From NCBI GenBank assembly GCA_031254915.1, contig JAIRTL010000013.1, positions 1 to 53,075 on the forward strand: a DNA stretch of 53,075 nucleotides, written 5' to 3'. The notes below the pieces were generated by a model, which worked only from the letters and a program-made list of their open reading frames with translations, did not search any database and was not told the DNA's origin. This document shows positions 1 through 8,347 of this stretch, in pieces. A program made the position numbers and the translations under genes. This DNA is from Planctomycetota bacterium. GTDB lineage: Bacteria; Planctomycetota; SZUA-567. Position 1 is the first letter of the stretch. The number at the start of each line of letters is the position of its first letter.

Positions 1-297
1 CTGCCGACAGGCCGCTTCCTGCGCTTTACGGAAGCGCGCGAGAAGACGCGGGGAAACGGAAACGGAAACGTGCGCCGGACAGTCAAGCGCGGCGGAAACC
101 GCCTTGGTCAAAACGTCGAGATAGGCAGTTTCGATCCGGCTTTTAAAAAACCGGTTCTGCACTCCCAATTCGACCATGTCGCCTTTGCACGCCATGATCT
201 CGGCGCCCGAGAACCACTGGTCGAAAACGACATCCGATATATGTTGTTTAAGTTCGGCCCGGATCGCAGTCCAGACTTCCCCGGCCACCAAAGACAA
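1..297 (-). CDS. dnaA: Chromosomal replication initiator DnaA, N-terminal part (runs off the window)
   Basis: DnaA binds the replication origin, melts it and loads the helicase. Only the first 99 codons lie in the window. They read as DnaA domain I: a helix with VWTAIRAELKQHIS near residues 8-21, then FDQWFSGAEI and VELGVQNRFFKSRIETAY, the usual pattern of the helicase- and partner-binding domain. The AAA+ and DNA-binding domains lie beyond position 1. The frame is open to base 1. I chose the TTG at 295-297 because an AAGGGGGG ribosome site lies five bases upstream (about 303-310); an in-frame TTG at 291 and GTG at 288 are alternatives. No ATG is available, so a rare start codon is likely and may limit expression. 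The call rests on motif recognition of a partial protein. Confidence 0.85.
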   Translation of the reverse strand, partial: MSLVAGEVWTAIRAELKQHISDVVFDQWFSGAEIMACKGDMVELGVQNRFFKSRIETAYLDVLTKAVSAALDCPAHVSVSVSPRLLARFRKAQEAACRQ

Positions 298-654
298 TAG
301 CGCCCCCCTTCCCGTCATCGGGAATTTAAGCTTGGAACCAGCAATTATTTGCATATTGATGAAAGAAATGCGCCGTGAAAATCGCCTGGGGCCTTCGAAA
401 ACCATCAGGCGGCGTTTCTTCCCGACATTGAAATGGTAGCCGCTTTTCTCGGCTTGTCAATCCAAGAAACACCAACGGAAGGAACAATAACTTTCCTCAC
501 ATATATCCTGTTTTATTTCAGTATATTATAGACATTATGGCACATTTTTTACCCCATGCGAAAGCATATTTACCATTGCATTTTTTATTCAAAAATATAT
601 ACACATTTATCAACTAATACCGAAAATCCGCTAACCCCGGCGCGAGCACGAGAT
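298..654. other. AT-rich intergenic region upstream of dnaA, possible origin segment
   Basis: This gene-free stretch separates the dapF terminator from dnaA. About 480-660 is strikingly AT-rich compared with the GC-rich surroundings and has runs such as TTTTTTATTC and AAAAATATAT. A TATAAT hexamer lies on the minus strand at 525-530 and could be a -10 box for dnaA, but I see no good -35 partner and the leader would be long. I looked for DnaA boxes (TTATNCACA): the best are one- or two-mismatch forms near 597-616, with no perfect copy. It is a plausible origin or DNA-unwinding segment because origins often flank dnaA; the box evidence is weak. Confidence 0.4.
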
Positions 655-686
655 TAAAACAAAAGACGCCCGGAGGACCGGGCGTC
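655..686 (-). terminator. Intrinsic terminator of dapF
   Basis: On the minus strand a perfect 9 bp stem (665-673 with 678-686, GACGCCCGG/CCGGGCGTC) with a 4-base loop is followed by TTTTGTTTTAA. It lies about 70 bases past the dapF stop and ends that transcription unit before dnaA. Confidence 0.9.
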
Positions 687-754
687 AACTCAAAGCGTAT
701 TGGACGAAAAAAGTTGTCGAAAATATAACATGCTTATTTGTAATTGGTTGCAGC

Positions 755-1573
755 CTAGATGTCCGGATCGTCCACCCAGCCGGAAAAAATGAGCCTAGCG
801 CCGCCTTCGAGGAAGACATTGATCGCCTCGGCGCCCTTCAATTCGAAATAGACCACAAGTTCCTCCCCGCTCGCGGCTTTCAGCGCAACAGGCGACGCCT
901 TGCCGAAAAACTTGCCGGCAACGATACTGGTGGCGACGCATCCTGTCCCGCATGCGAGCGTCTCTCCCTCCACACCCCGTTCGTAGGTTCGGATGCGAAC
1001 CACGCCATCGTCGCCGATGGTGAAAAAGTCGACGTTGGTTCCGGCCGGCGCGAAATAGGCATGCCGGCGGATGGAGCGGCCCAGCTTTTCAACATCGACG
1101 TCCTTGACTTCGTCGACCCTGATAACGGCGTGGGGTACGCCCGTGTTGAGGCTCCACAGGGAAACATGTTTGCCGTCGACTTCAATGCCGACCGATTCTT
1201 CCGGCAACTGGGCGGATGAAAGCTGCACTTTTGCGCCGCGCTCGGTGAGCTGGCCCTTGATCGGGCCGGCGATGGTCCGAAAGGTCATTTCCCTGCCGGC
1301 GGCCCCGATCTTGTGGGCGTAACGGGAGGCGCAGCGCGCGCCGTTGCCGCACATTTCGGCGTGCGATCCGTCGCTGTTGTAGAAGTCCCATGCGAAGTCG
1401 AATTCCTCGTCCTGTTCGATGAAAATAACCCCGTCCGCACCGATGCCGAGCGCGCGCCGGCAGTAGTTCTGGACAAATGCGACCTTCCGCGAATCGGGGA
1501 AATCCCCCGAGCGGTTGTCGATCATGATGAAATCGTTGCCCGCGCCTTCCATTTTATCGAACTGTATCTTCAT
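755..1573 (-). CDS. dapF: Diaminopimelate epimerase
   Basis: DapF is a cytoplasmic enzyme that interconverts LL- and meso-diaminopimelate for lysine and peptidoglycan synthesis. The 272-residue length is normal for the family. Both catalytic cysteines are visible: Cys75 in EMCGNGARC and Cys208 in LACGTGCVAT. The N-terminal GAGNDFIMID and the YERGVEGET segment before the second cysteine are also typical. The ATG at 1573 has only a weak purine stretch (GAAAGAAA) upstream, and the gene follows the LysM gene by 36 bases on the same strand, so the two may be co-transcribed. A strong terminator closes the unit. The use of DapF supports a meso-DAP type peptidoglycan, consistent with the L,D-transpeptidase at 41-42.6 kb. 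Confidence 0.97.
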   Translation of the reverse strand: MKIQFDKMEGAGNDFIMIDNRSGDFPDSRKVAFVQNYCRRALGIGADGVIFIEQDEEFDFAWDFYNSDGSHAEMCGNGARCASRYAHKIGAAGREMTFRTIAGPIKGQLTERGAKVQLSSAQLPEESVGIEVDGKHVSLWSLNTGVPHAVIRVDEVKDVDVEKLGRSIRRHAYFAPAGTNVDFFTIGDDGVVRIRTYERGVEGETLACGTGCVATSIVAGKFFGKASPVALKAASGEELVVYFELKGAEAINVFLEGGARLIFSGWVDDPDI

Positions 1574-1609
1574 GCGGTTTCTTTCGTTATTCCCCGTTTT
1601 GGCGGAGGG

Positions 1610-2890
1610 CTACATTGTATAGGGCGGTACGACGATCTCCGTGCCGACGGTCAACCGGTTCGGATCGGGGATGGCCTGGCGGTTCGACTCATGGAGAAAA
1701 CGCCATCCCGAGCTGGATCCGTAAAAGCGGAGCGCGATCGAGGACAGCGTGTCGCCGGGTGCGATGCGGTACCGGCGACCGACTCCTCCGCCGGTGGAAG
1801 GGTCCACGACCGTGTCGAAGGCTGGAGCGCTTCTGGGCGGCTGCCGGCCGGCCACCGCGCCGCCGGGAGACTGTGCTGCCGAAGCGACGGTCTCGCGGGG
1901 CGGCAGCTTGATCCGGGTGCCGACGAGAAGATGGTCCGGATTGCTGATCACGTCGCGGTTGAGGAGATAAATGTTGTCGGCGAGGGCCATGGAGCCAAGC
2001 TCGCTATCGGCGATGCGGCTTAACGTGTCGCCAGGGCGCACGACATAGATTCGCAGGGAATCTTCACGACCGCCCGGTGAAGGAACGCCGAACGGAGAAG
2101 CCGGAAGTTGCGGGACGACAACCGGCTGCGGAGCCGTATTGGCGGGCGGCGTGGTCGAAGCGGATGGCGGTGGCGTCCTGTTGTCGGCAGGTCCGAGCTG
2201 CGGCGAGGGCTGGTCGCTCGCCATCGCGTTGCCCGCAGGAGGCTCGTCGACGTCCGGCCGAAGCGGCGACTGGGCGGATTCGGAACGCCCCTGTCCCGGA
2301 CGCAACAGCGCGGAGGCGGGCGGTTCGACCGACGGGAACGAGCCGGCGATGGTCTGATCGGTCGGGGGCGGCGGCAGCGACACGCCGCCAAGCAGCGATT
2401 CGGCCGAGCCGTCGTCCGACAGCATGGAACCGGGCACCAGGCCGGTGATGACCTCGCCTGAAGGCGTCGATGTCTCCTCTATGGATCCCACCGGCGGCGG
2501 ACGTAGTGACGGCATGTCGTTGCCGCCCATGGCAAGCAGGCCATCGGAAAGATTGAGTCCGCCCGGCGTGGCCGGCGAATTGTCGGGTTCGGGCAGATCG
2601 GCCCCTATCGGAGTGGGAAGGCTGGGAATGCCGATGGGGGTGAGGCGGTCGGAGGACGTCTTCTCAATTCCGTCGCCCATGGTCATGAGCGGCATGCCGG
2701 GCGCTTCCGGACGGGCGTCGGAGGAGAAGGAGGGCGAAGCCGTATCGGCGGCCGCGGCGACAGTCACGGCGCCGCCGTCATCGGCCCCGGTCGCGCGCCG
2801 GTTCCTGATCACATAGCCCATATACACGAAGAAACACAGCAAAACGCCGACGACAAGGGCAAGGTGTCGAGCCGCGCTGGGGTTCACCAT
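1610..2890 (-). CDS. Membrane-anchored protein with two C-terminal LysM domains
   Basis: The 426-residue protein starts with a short cytoplasmic tail and one hydrophobic helix (about residues 10-28), so the rest should face the periplasm. Residues 40-275 are a low-complexity linker rich in Pro, Ser, Ala, Gly and Asp. Two LysM domains follow, about 281-331 (VVRPGDTLSRIAD...GTRIKLPP) and 373-426 (RIAPGDTLSSIALRFYG...GTEIVVPP). LysM domains bind glycan chains of peptidoglycan, so this is probably a wall-binding envelope protein; no catalytic domain is present. The ATG at 2890 has GGAGG seven bases upstream. It shares its plan (one N-terminal helix, disordered linker, C-terminal LysM) with the L,D-transpeptidase at 41039-42583 but lacks the enzyme domain. 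Confidence 0.85.
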   Translation of the reverse strand: MVNPSAARHLALVVGVLLCFFVYMGYVIRNRRATGADDGGAVTVAAAADTASPSFSSDARPEAPGMPLMTMGDGIEKTSSDRLTPIGIPSLPTPIGADLPEPDNSPATPGGLNLSDGLLAMGGNDMPSLRPPPVGSIEETSTPSGEVITGLVPGSMLSDDGSAESLLGGVSLPPPPTDQTIAGSFPSVEPPASALLRPGQGRSESAQSPLRPDVDEPPAGNAMASDQPSPQLGPADNRTPPPSASTTPPANTAPQPVVVPQLPASPFGVPSPGGREDSLRIYVVRPGDTLSRIADSELGSMALADNIYLLNRDVISNPDHLLVGTRIKLPPRETVASAAQSPGGAVAGRQPPRSAPAFDTVVDPSTGGGVGRRYRIAPGDTLSSIALRFYGSSSGWRFLHESNRQAIPDPNRLTVGTEIVVPPYTM

Positions 2891-3122
2891 GGGATCGCCT
2901 CCGTCATGGCGGGATCCGCTTCCGCATCGGAAATGATGCGCCCGCCGTTTCCGAGTATACGCATTTCAAAACGCTGGTTCAAGCGCCTTGCCGGCGTTTC
3001 CGACGGTGATTGGTCCTGCCCGTTTATGCGTTTTGACCGACGCGATGGCGCGAGAAAACGCGGGATTGATCGCCATTCCCCGAAAACGCCCTCCGGGTAC
3101 ATTCCCGAAGCGCTATCCCCTT

Positions 3123-4505
3123 CTATCGGACGATCGTGTTCTTTCGCCACAACAATGACCCGTACAGCAACATGAGAACGTCCGGAATCCAGATCGCCCA
3201 ATAGGGAAGCAGTCCCCGGGAAACCTGCATTTCCCCGGATTTAAGGAGAAGAAAATAGATCGCCGATACGGCGATGCCGGTTGCGAACGATGTCGCCATG
3301 CTTCCGCGCGTCCGCATGCCAAGAGGTATTCCGAGTATGGCGAAGGCGAAGCAGGAGAACGCCAGGGCGAGACGCATGTTAATTTCCGCCGTCCTGTGGC
3401 GCACGACGCGGCCGAGCCGCGCGTACCGCTCTTCCGCGTCCCGCCGTTGCGTCTCGGGGAGGTTTTCGATGCGCTTCCCCGCCGCGTCCATCTCCGCCAT
3501 CCGCTCCATGGCTTCGCGCCGGGTGTCGGAAAGCATGAGGATCGGCCAGAACGTCGTCCGCCTAGCGTTAATCGACGTGTTGGGACGGTTCGCCAATACA
3601 ACACGTTCCTCGCCGGATTCGCTGTCGGCGATGAACGACCTGTCGATATTGTCCTCGTGAAGGTCCTGGAACACCGGCTTGAAAATGGACATCTTCAAGA
3701 CAAGCTGATTGACCCCGTCCTCCGAGAAATCCCGCACCTCGTGGTCGCGCGAGACGATCCGCTTGGTTGGATACGGATACCTGTGATCCCAGATCGATCC
3801 CTCCTTGTTGTCCGCGCGGGAAAAACGGGTGATGTCGAGGGCCGACCGGCCATGCGCGTCGCCGGCGGGATCGAGCTTTGACATGGAAAGAAATTCATCG
3901 CCGGCGGGGACGGTTATATTGCCGGGTCTGGTCATCATGCGCATAAGGATGTCCGCCTGGTCCTCCACGATCAGGCGCTCGATCCTGTTGATGGCGGGCA
4001 TGATGGCGATCTCGTTCAGGGTCAGGGTTATGAAAATCGCCACGATGGAGACGAGAAGCGCCGGCACCATCAGCCAAATTGGGCCGACGCCTCCGGCGTA
4101 CGCGGCCATAATCTCGTTGTCCTTCGCCAGCCTGCTGTAGCAAAGGAGTATGCCGGTGATGATGCCGAGCGGAAGAACGAAGGGGCAGATGAGGGGGATG
4201 AAATTGGGGATGACCTTCGCCATGGTGTAGGCCCCGATCCCGTCCTTGAGCACTTGGCCGGCGAACACGCCCATGAGAATGACAGAAAACACCGCGGTCG
4301 CGAGCACCACCCCCTTGATCAGCTCGCGCATGATGTACGAAGGGAGAAGGAACAACATGCCAAACGACCGGCGCGTCGCGCCGGCGGAGTATTCCCATTC
4401 CGATCCGGGAATGATGTAATAAAAGCCCGTCGCGCCGGGGGGGGCGTCCGGCGGGGATGCGGAGAGACTTTGATCGTCCCCGGGAAATCTTCCACTTTTC
4501 GACAT
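3123..4505 (-). CDS. LptF/LptG (YjgP/YjgQ) family LPS-export permease
   Basis: LptF and LptG form the inner-membrane channel of the LptB2FGC machine that pulls LPS out of the membrane. This protein has the family plan: three helices in the N-terminal third (about residues 62-85, 97-130, 147-168), a long periplasmic beta-rich domain (about 180-370) and three more helices before the C-terminus. The helix-1 neighbourhood SYIMRELIKG and the LPLGIITGILL helix are typical. It has about 49 residues before the usual family start (MLFLLPSYIMREL). I kept the ATG at 4505 because AGGGG lies about seven bases upstream, whereas the internal ATG near 4358 has no ribosome site. I cannot decide between LptF and LptG. 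Only one such gene is in the window, so its partner must lie elsewhere. Confidence 0.88.
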   Translation of the reverse strand: MSKSGRFPGDDQSLSASPPDAPPGATGFYYIIPGSEWEYSAGATRRSFGMLFLLPSYIMRELIKGVVLATAVFSVILMGVFAGQVLKDGIGAYTMAKVIPNFIPLICPFVLPLGIITGILLCYSRLAKDNEIMAAYAGGVGPIWLMVPALLVSIVAIFITLTLNEIAIMPAINRIERLIVEDQADILMRMMTRPGNITVPAGDEFLSMSKLDPAGDAHGRSALDITRFSRADNKEGSIWDHRYPYPTKRIVSRDHEVRDFSEDGVNQLVLKMSIFKPVFQDLHEDNIDRSFIADSESGEERVVLANRPNTSINARRTTFWPILMLSDTRREAMERMAEMDAAGKRIENLPETQRRDAEERYARLGRVVRHRTAEINMRLALAFSCFAFAILGIPLGMRTRGSMATSFATGIAVSAIYFLLLKSGEMQVSRGLLPYWAIWIPDVLMLLYGSLLWRKNTIVR

Positions 4506-4629
4506 TGTGCGCCCCTAAACGGGCATCATGACGGTTCTTCTCGACCTTCGCGAAAACCCGCTACGGAAACAAATACGGCGTCCCCTCCCCATTTTATCTA
4601 CGTCCCGCTTCGATCAACAGCTCACACAA

Positions 4630-5685
4630 TCAGCGGTTTTTCGCTAAAATCAACCGCTCGCGGAAAAAAGCCGTCTCCGCCGAGACGTCCTGCGCCATGG
4701 TGACGGCAGTGCAGATCGCCGCCCGCTTCGCCCCGGCCTCAATCACCGAGTCGATCGTCCCGCGATTCACCGACCCGATGGCGAAAAACGGCAGCTTGTC
4801 CCATGCGGCCGCCCAGGCGACGTATTCCGTGCCGACGGCGCTGCGATGCGCCTTGGTGGCTGTTTCGTACACCGGCCCGACGCCGATATAGTCCGCGCCG
4901 TCCGAAAGCGCTTTTTCCGCCAGTTCCGGCCGTGAGGTGGAGCAGCCTATCATCCGCTCGGGGCCGATAAGCCGCCGCGTCAAATGGACCGGCAGATCGC
5001 CCTGTCCGCCGTGAACGCCGGAAGCCCCCGTCAGCACAGCGATATGCGGCCGGTCGTTGATGACGAGAAGCGCGTCGCGCTCGCGGCAAAGCGCCGCCAT
5101 TTCCCCGGCGAGGCGATGGAATTCGCCGTCCTCCATGGTCTTTTCGCGGAACTGGATGATGTCGGCGCCGCCGGCGAGGGCCTCGCGCGTTGTCGTCAGC
5201 GGGTCGGCGCGGCAGAATTCCGTCGTCACGAGAACATAGAGAAGAGAGCGCGACAAGCGCCCGCGAATAGCGTTGTCGGCCTGCATGATCGATTCGAACG
5301 CGTATGTTTCATACCGCAACGCCTCGAGTTCGGCGGCGATCCCCGGATCGATCGTTTTCCCGTATTCCGAAAGCGCGCGCAACGCCTCTGCGGCTCGACG
5401 GAACGCGGCGTCGCGGACAGCCCGGGCGTCCTCGCGGACGAGTTCGCTTCCCGTCTTTCCATGCTTCCCGACGTCGCCCAGAATATCGCGCGCCGCAGAC
5501 AACCGAGCGCCGCCGAGCGCCGTCTCCAATCTCCGTCGCCCCTCCCCGAGACGGTGCCGGACGCTCTTGATCCGTTCGAAAAGACTCGACGAGTCCATGA
5601 CGAACCTGGCGTATTCCTCTATCGTTCGAAGCGCCTCGCCGGCGCGGTTGAAGTTCGCGTCAAGAATTCGCTGCACTGCGTCCAC
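4630..5685 (-). CDS. thiE: Thiamine phosphate synthase with N-terminal ThiD2 domain
   Basis: ThiE joins HMP-pyrophosphate and thiazole phosphate to give thiamine monophosphate. The C-terminal barrel (about residues 148-351) shows QFREK (178-182), VINDR (208-212), GADYIGVGPVYETATK (about 263-278) and the closing glycine-rich strands. Residues 1-140 (RILDANFNRAGEALRTIEEY...) match the ThiD2 domain found in front of ThiE in some bacteria. Small departures are visible: VTT where VTD is usual, VHGGQ for VHLGQ and STS for STH. I used the GTG at 5685, with AGGA seven bases upstream; the frame stays open far upstream to 6174, but that stretch is an out-of-frame shadow of coaC. No other thiamine gene is nearby, and I see no TPP riboswitch in the 125 bases upstream. 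Confidence 0.9.
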   Translation of the reverse strand: MDAVQRILDANFNRAGEALRTIEEYARFVMDSSSLFERIKSVRHRLGEGRRRLETALGGARLSAARDILGDVGKHGKTGSELVREDARAVRDAAFRRAAEALRALSEYGKTIDPGIAAELEALRYETYAFESIMQADNAIRGRLSRSLLYVLVTTEFCRADPLTTTREALAGGADIIQFREKTMEDGEFHRLAGEMAALCRERDALLVINDRPHIAVLTGASGVHGGQGDLPVHLTRRLIGPERMIGCSTSRPELAEKALSDGADYIGVGPVYETATKAHRSAVGTEYVAWAAAWDKLPFFAIGSVNRGTIDSVIEAGAKRAAICTAVTMAQDVSAETAFFRERLILAKNR

Positions 5686-5810
5686 TCGGGCATCCTCGCA
5701 CGGGTCAGATACGGCATGGCGAAGGGTTCGATGATTCGAGGGCGGAACGCCTGCGTTCAGCCCCCACAAAACACATGAAACTGTCGTCAAATGCCGAAAA
5801 ACCCGCGCCT

Positions 5811-6371
5811 TCAAGCGTTTCCTGAGACCAGCATCGCCTCCATTTCGGCGAGAATCCCGTCCGGACCGATCATTCGCCCCTCCCCCACGTAGCCGCAGGC
5901 CAGATAACCGGACACGGGACCGATGCTGCGGACGCCGCGCCGCGCCAACACCGCCAAGTTCTCCGCCGTCGCCGGCGCGTTCCACATGGCGACGTTCATC
6001 GCCGGAGCGACAAGCACCGGCTTTCGCGTCGCGAGAAGGACGGAAGTCAACAGATTGTCCGCGACGCCGTGCACCATCTTGGCAAGGGTGTTCGCGGTCG
6101 CCGGGGCGACGACGACGATGTCGGGGCGTTCGGCAAGGCCGATATGTTCGGGGCGGCGTTCGCTCATGTCCCATTGATCAAGGTAAACACGCCGCCCAGT
6201 CACGGCGCCGAACATCAGCGGGCGGATGAATTCGGCTGCGGCAGGCGTCATCACCACGTCGACGGCGGCGCCGAGCTGCGTGAGCCGGCTTGCGAGCCCG
6301 ACGATCTTGAAAATCGCCACGCCGCCCGTGACGCCGAGAACGACCGGCCGGTCCCGCCAGATATCCGCCAT
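5811..6371 (-). CDS. coaC: Phosphopantothenoylcysteine decarboxylase (stand-alone CoaC flavoprotein)
   Basis: This flavoprotein decarboxylates 4'-phospho-N-pantothenoylcysteine in coenzyme A synthesis. Its 186 residues cover only the CoaC half; the CoaB ligase half found in the common bifunctional CoaBC is absent and no coaB follows. Family marks are GVTGGVAIFK (13-22), the catalytic His76 in EHIGLA, PATANT (90-95), PAMN (123-126) and Cys159 in LACGYVGEGRM. The ATG at 6371 has AGGAG six bases upstream and lies 9 bases after the rhaB stop, so the two are probably co-transcribed. Other HFCD flavoproteins look similar, but the PAMN, His and C-terminal Cys set favours CoaC. Confidence 0.88.
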   Translation of the reverse strand: MADIWRDRPVVLGVTGGVAIFKIVGLASRLTQLGAAVDVVMTPAAAEFIRPLMFGAVTGRRVYLDQWDMSERRPEHIGLAERPDIVVVAPATANTLAKMVHGVADNLLTSVLLATRKPVLVAPAMNVAMWNAPATAENLAVLARRGVRSIGPVSGYLACGYVGEGRMIGPDGILAEMEAMLVSGNA

Positions 6372-6380
6372 GGCGCGCTC

Positions 6381-7862
6381 CTAGAGAAGCTGTTGGAACC
6401 GGGAATACATTTCGTCCCAGCGCGAACGGTCGCCCTTGGGCTCGAACGTTTTCACCTGCACGGAATCGCGCACCACCTGACGGGCTTCCGACAGGGACGC
6501 GACGTCGCCAAGCGCCACCGCCTGCATCAGGGAATTTCCCAGCGCGGTCGCCTCCACCGGGCCAGCCTTCACGACCATGCCGGTCGCGTCCGCCGCCAGT
6601 TGGTTGAGGAGCGTGTTCAACGAACCGCCGCCGACGATGTGGAGCACATTGTATTTCTTTCCGGTAAGCTCTTCCACCGTCTGCGCCGTGTGCCGGTAGG
6701 CGAGGGCGAGGCTTTCGAAGCACAGCCTGGCGAATTCGCCCTTCTCCTTCGCCTCCGGCTGGCCGGTCTCCCGCAGGGCGGCATTGATGCGTTCGGGCAT
6801 GCCGCCCGGCGCGAGAAAGCGTTCGCCGTTCGGATTGACGAAGCGGACAAACGGCGCCGCCTCTTCCGCGAGGCGCGCGAGCGTCTCGTAGTCGGCGGCC
6901 TGCCCCTCCTCCTTCGCCCAGGCGCGGCGGCATTCCTGAAGCATCCACATGCCGCTGATGTTTTTGAGGAAGCGTATGGTGCCGTCGACGCCGCCCTCGT
7001 TCGTGAAGTTGGCGTTGAAGGTCGCGTCGTTGATGATGGGGGCGGCGAGTTCCGCGCCCATCAGGCTCCAGGTGCCGGACGACACGTACAACCAGTCCTC
7101 GCCCTCGGCGGGAACGGCGGCGACCGCGCTCGCCGTGTCGTGGCTGCCCGGGGCGATGATCGGCGTCGGCCCAAGTCCGCATTCCGCCGCGACGCTGTCG
7201 AGGAGCGGACCGATCACAGTGCCCGGAGCGACGATTTCCGGCATCATTCCCGGGGGAATTTTCGCCGAAAGCAGGCTGTCGCGCGACCAATCCATCCTCT
7301 CGGCGTCGTACATTTCCGAGGTCGTGGCGGTCGTGTACTCCTGCACCGGCGTTCCGCTGAGGAAATACGACGCCAGGTCGGCGATGAGAAGCATCGACAC
7401 CGCCTTGTCGAGAAGCGGGCTGTTGTTGAGCACCATCGCGTAAAGTTGGTAAATTGTATTAAAAGACATGATCTGGATGCCGGTGCGCTGATACAGAGTG
7501 CGCGCCGGAATGACCGCGTGAAGTTTTTCGGGAATGCCGTTCGTGCGCGCGTCGCGGTAGTGGACCGGATTCGCGAGCAGGTGGCCGGTCTTGTCGAGCA
7601 GGCCGAAATCGACGCCCCACGAGTCGCAGGCTATGCCGGCGAGGTCGGAACCATATTTGCCGGCGTAGGCGGAGAGGCCGAGTTTGATATTGCGGATGAA
7701 CGATGGAAAATCCCAGTACAGGGTGCCGAGCATCGTGGTCGAGTCGGTGGAGAAGCGGCGCAGGATTTCTAGGTCCATCTTTTTGCCGTCAAAGGCGGCG
7801 GCGATAGCCCTGCCGCTCTCGGCGCCGAAATCAAGGGCCATGTAGCGTTTGACCTGTGCCAT
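6381..7862 (-). CDS. rhaB: Rhamnulokinase-like FGGY carbohydrate kinase
   Basis: FGGY kinases phosphorylate sugars with ATP; RhaB acts on L-rhamnulose. The 493-residue protein has the two-domain FGGY layout: an N-terminal LDFGAESGR phosphate-binding loop, CDSWGVDFGLLD, HYRDART, the catalytic aspartate in SHDTASAV, the SSGTWSLMG loop and a C-terminal GGGSLN. WGVDF and HYRD segments are those of rhamnulokinases rather than xylulo- or glycerol kinases. An ATG at 7868 abuts the ribosome site, so I used the next one at 7862, six bases after GGGGAGG. No rhamnose isomerase, aldolase or transporter adjoins it; coaC and thiE follow. A 27 bp near-palindrome at 7969-7995 lies about 110 bases upstream and may be an operator. 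Confidence 0.85.
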   Translation of the reverse strand: MAQVKRYMALDFGAESGRAIAAAFDGKKMDLEILRRFSTDSTTMLGTLYWDFPSFIRNIKLGLSAYAGKYGSDLAGIACDSWGVDFGLLDKTGHLLANPVHYRDARTNGIPEKLHAVIPARTLYQRTGIQIMSFNTIYQLYAMVLNNSPLLDKAVSMLLIADLASYFLSGTPVQEYTTATTSEMYDAERMDWSRDSLLSAKIPPGMMPEIVAPGTVIGPLLDSVAAECGLGPTPIIAPGSHDTASAVAAVPAEGEDWLYVSSGTWSLMGAELAAPIINDATFNANFTNEGGVDGTIRFLKNISGMWMLQECRRAWAKEEGQAADYETLARLAEEAAPFVRFVNPNGERFLAPGGMPERINAALRETGQPEAKEKGEFARLCFESLALAYRHTAQTVEELTGKKYNVLHIVGGGSLNTLLNQLAADATGMVVKAGPVEATALGNSLMQAVALGDVASLSEARQVVRDSVQVKTFEPKGDRSRWDEMYSRFQQLL

Positions 7863-7968
7863 AAACATCCTCCCCTGGATCCGGCCGCCCGTCGGGCGGC
7901 TTTACCTCCCGCGCCATAAAAGCGCATTGGCGACACGACGTCGCCGCAACAAATATCGTAGAATCATT

Positions 7969-7995
7969 GGATCGACCGGAATTCCGGATCGATCC
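7969..7995. promoter_or_regulatory. Near-perfect 27 bp palindrome upstream of rhaB
   Basis: The sequence GGATCGA-CCGGAATTCCGG-A-TCGATCC is an inverted repeat with a single extra base. A second perfect 14 bp palindrome, CCGGATCGATCCGG, overlaps it at 7984-7997. It lies 107 bases upstream of the rhaB start in a gene-poor stretch, a fitting place for a repressor or activator site. A GC-rich hairpin (7884-7900, GCCGCCC/GGGCGGC) lies nearer the start codon. No clear -35/-10 pair was found. Confidence 0.35.
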
Positions 7996-8010
7996 GGTAA
8001 TTCAAGTATT

Positions 8011-8223
8011 TTAAGCCATTTCCATATTTTGTCCAGCGAATTTCTTTGGCCGTGGCACTTCCGCGTCGGATCGAGTCAGCGCAAACCGGAATAATATCGC
8101 TTCGTGCTGAGCGGACTTTTCGTCAGGTCGGGCGATGCCGCCGACAATGCAATACCTCCCGACGAAAATGAACCCAAGAAGCATTGAAGAGAATAAAACG
8201 GCGATTTGTTTGATTCTCTCCAA
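8011..8223 (-). CDS. Possible small membrane protein, unknown
   Basis: A 70-codon frame starts at a TTG (8221-8223) preceded by AAGGA. It has one hydrophobic segment (IAVLFSSMLLGFIFVGRYCI, about residues 6-25) and a polar tail. It lies between the frr terminator and rhaB, in a 480 bp stretch that otherwise holds only the palindrome at 7969-7995 and a hairpin. Base composition is lower in GC than the flanking genes. I do not recognise it; the helix and position are the only support, and it may be chance or a gene remnant. Confidence 0.22.
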   Translation of the reverse strand: MERIKQIAVLFSSMLLGFIFVGRYCIVGGIARPDEKSAQHEAILFRFALTRSDAEVPRPKKFAGQNMEMA

Positions 8224-8283
8224 AAGTCCTTGTTGAGACTCTCCGTTATGTTTCCGGAGGAGAACATTATCAACCGGAATTGA

Positions 8284-8317
8284 CAAAAAACCGCCTCCGA
8301 TCATGTTGCGGAGGCGG
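8284..8317 (-). terminator. Intrinsic terminator of frr
   Basis: On the minus strand a perfect 9 bp stem (8309-8317 with 8291-8299, CCGCCTCCG/CGGAGGCGG) with a 9-base loop is followed by TTTTTTGTCA. It lies 31 bases past the frr stop and closes the pyrH-frr unit. Confidence 0.9.
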
Positions 8318-8347
8318 ACGATATCCAAGCGCGAATTGGGCGGATAT

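Noticed and set aside
2884-3201. A 105-codon minus-strand frame between the LysM and LptF/G genes
   Set aside because: It overlaps the 3' end of the permease gene, has no ribosome site and no family features; the 232 bp gap looks non-coding.
6069-7772. A 567-codon open frame on the plus strand opposite coaC and rhaB
   Set aside because: It is the antisense of two clear genes; the sequence is rich in Arg, Gly and His as expected for a shadow of GC-rich coding DNA, and has no ribosome site or family match.
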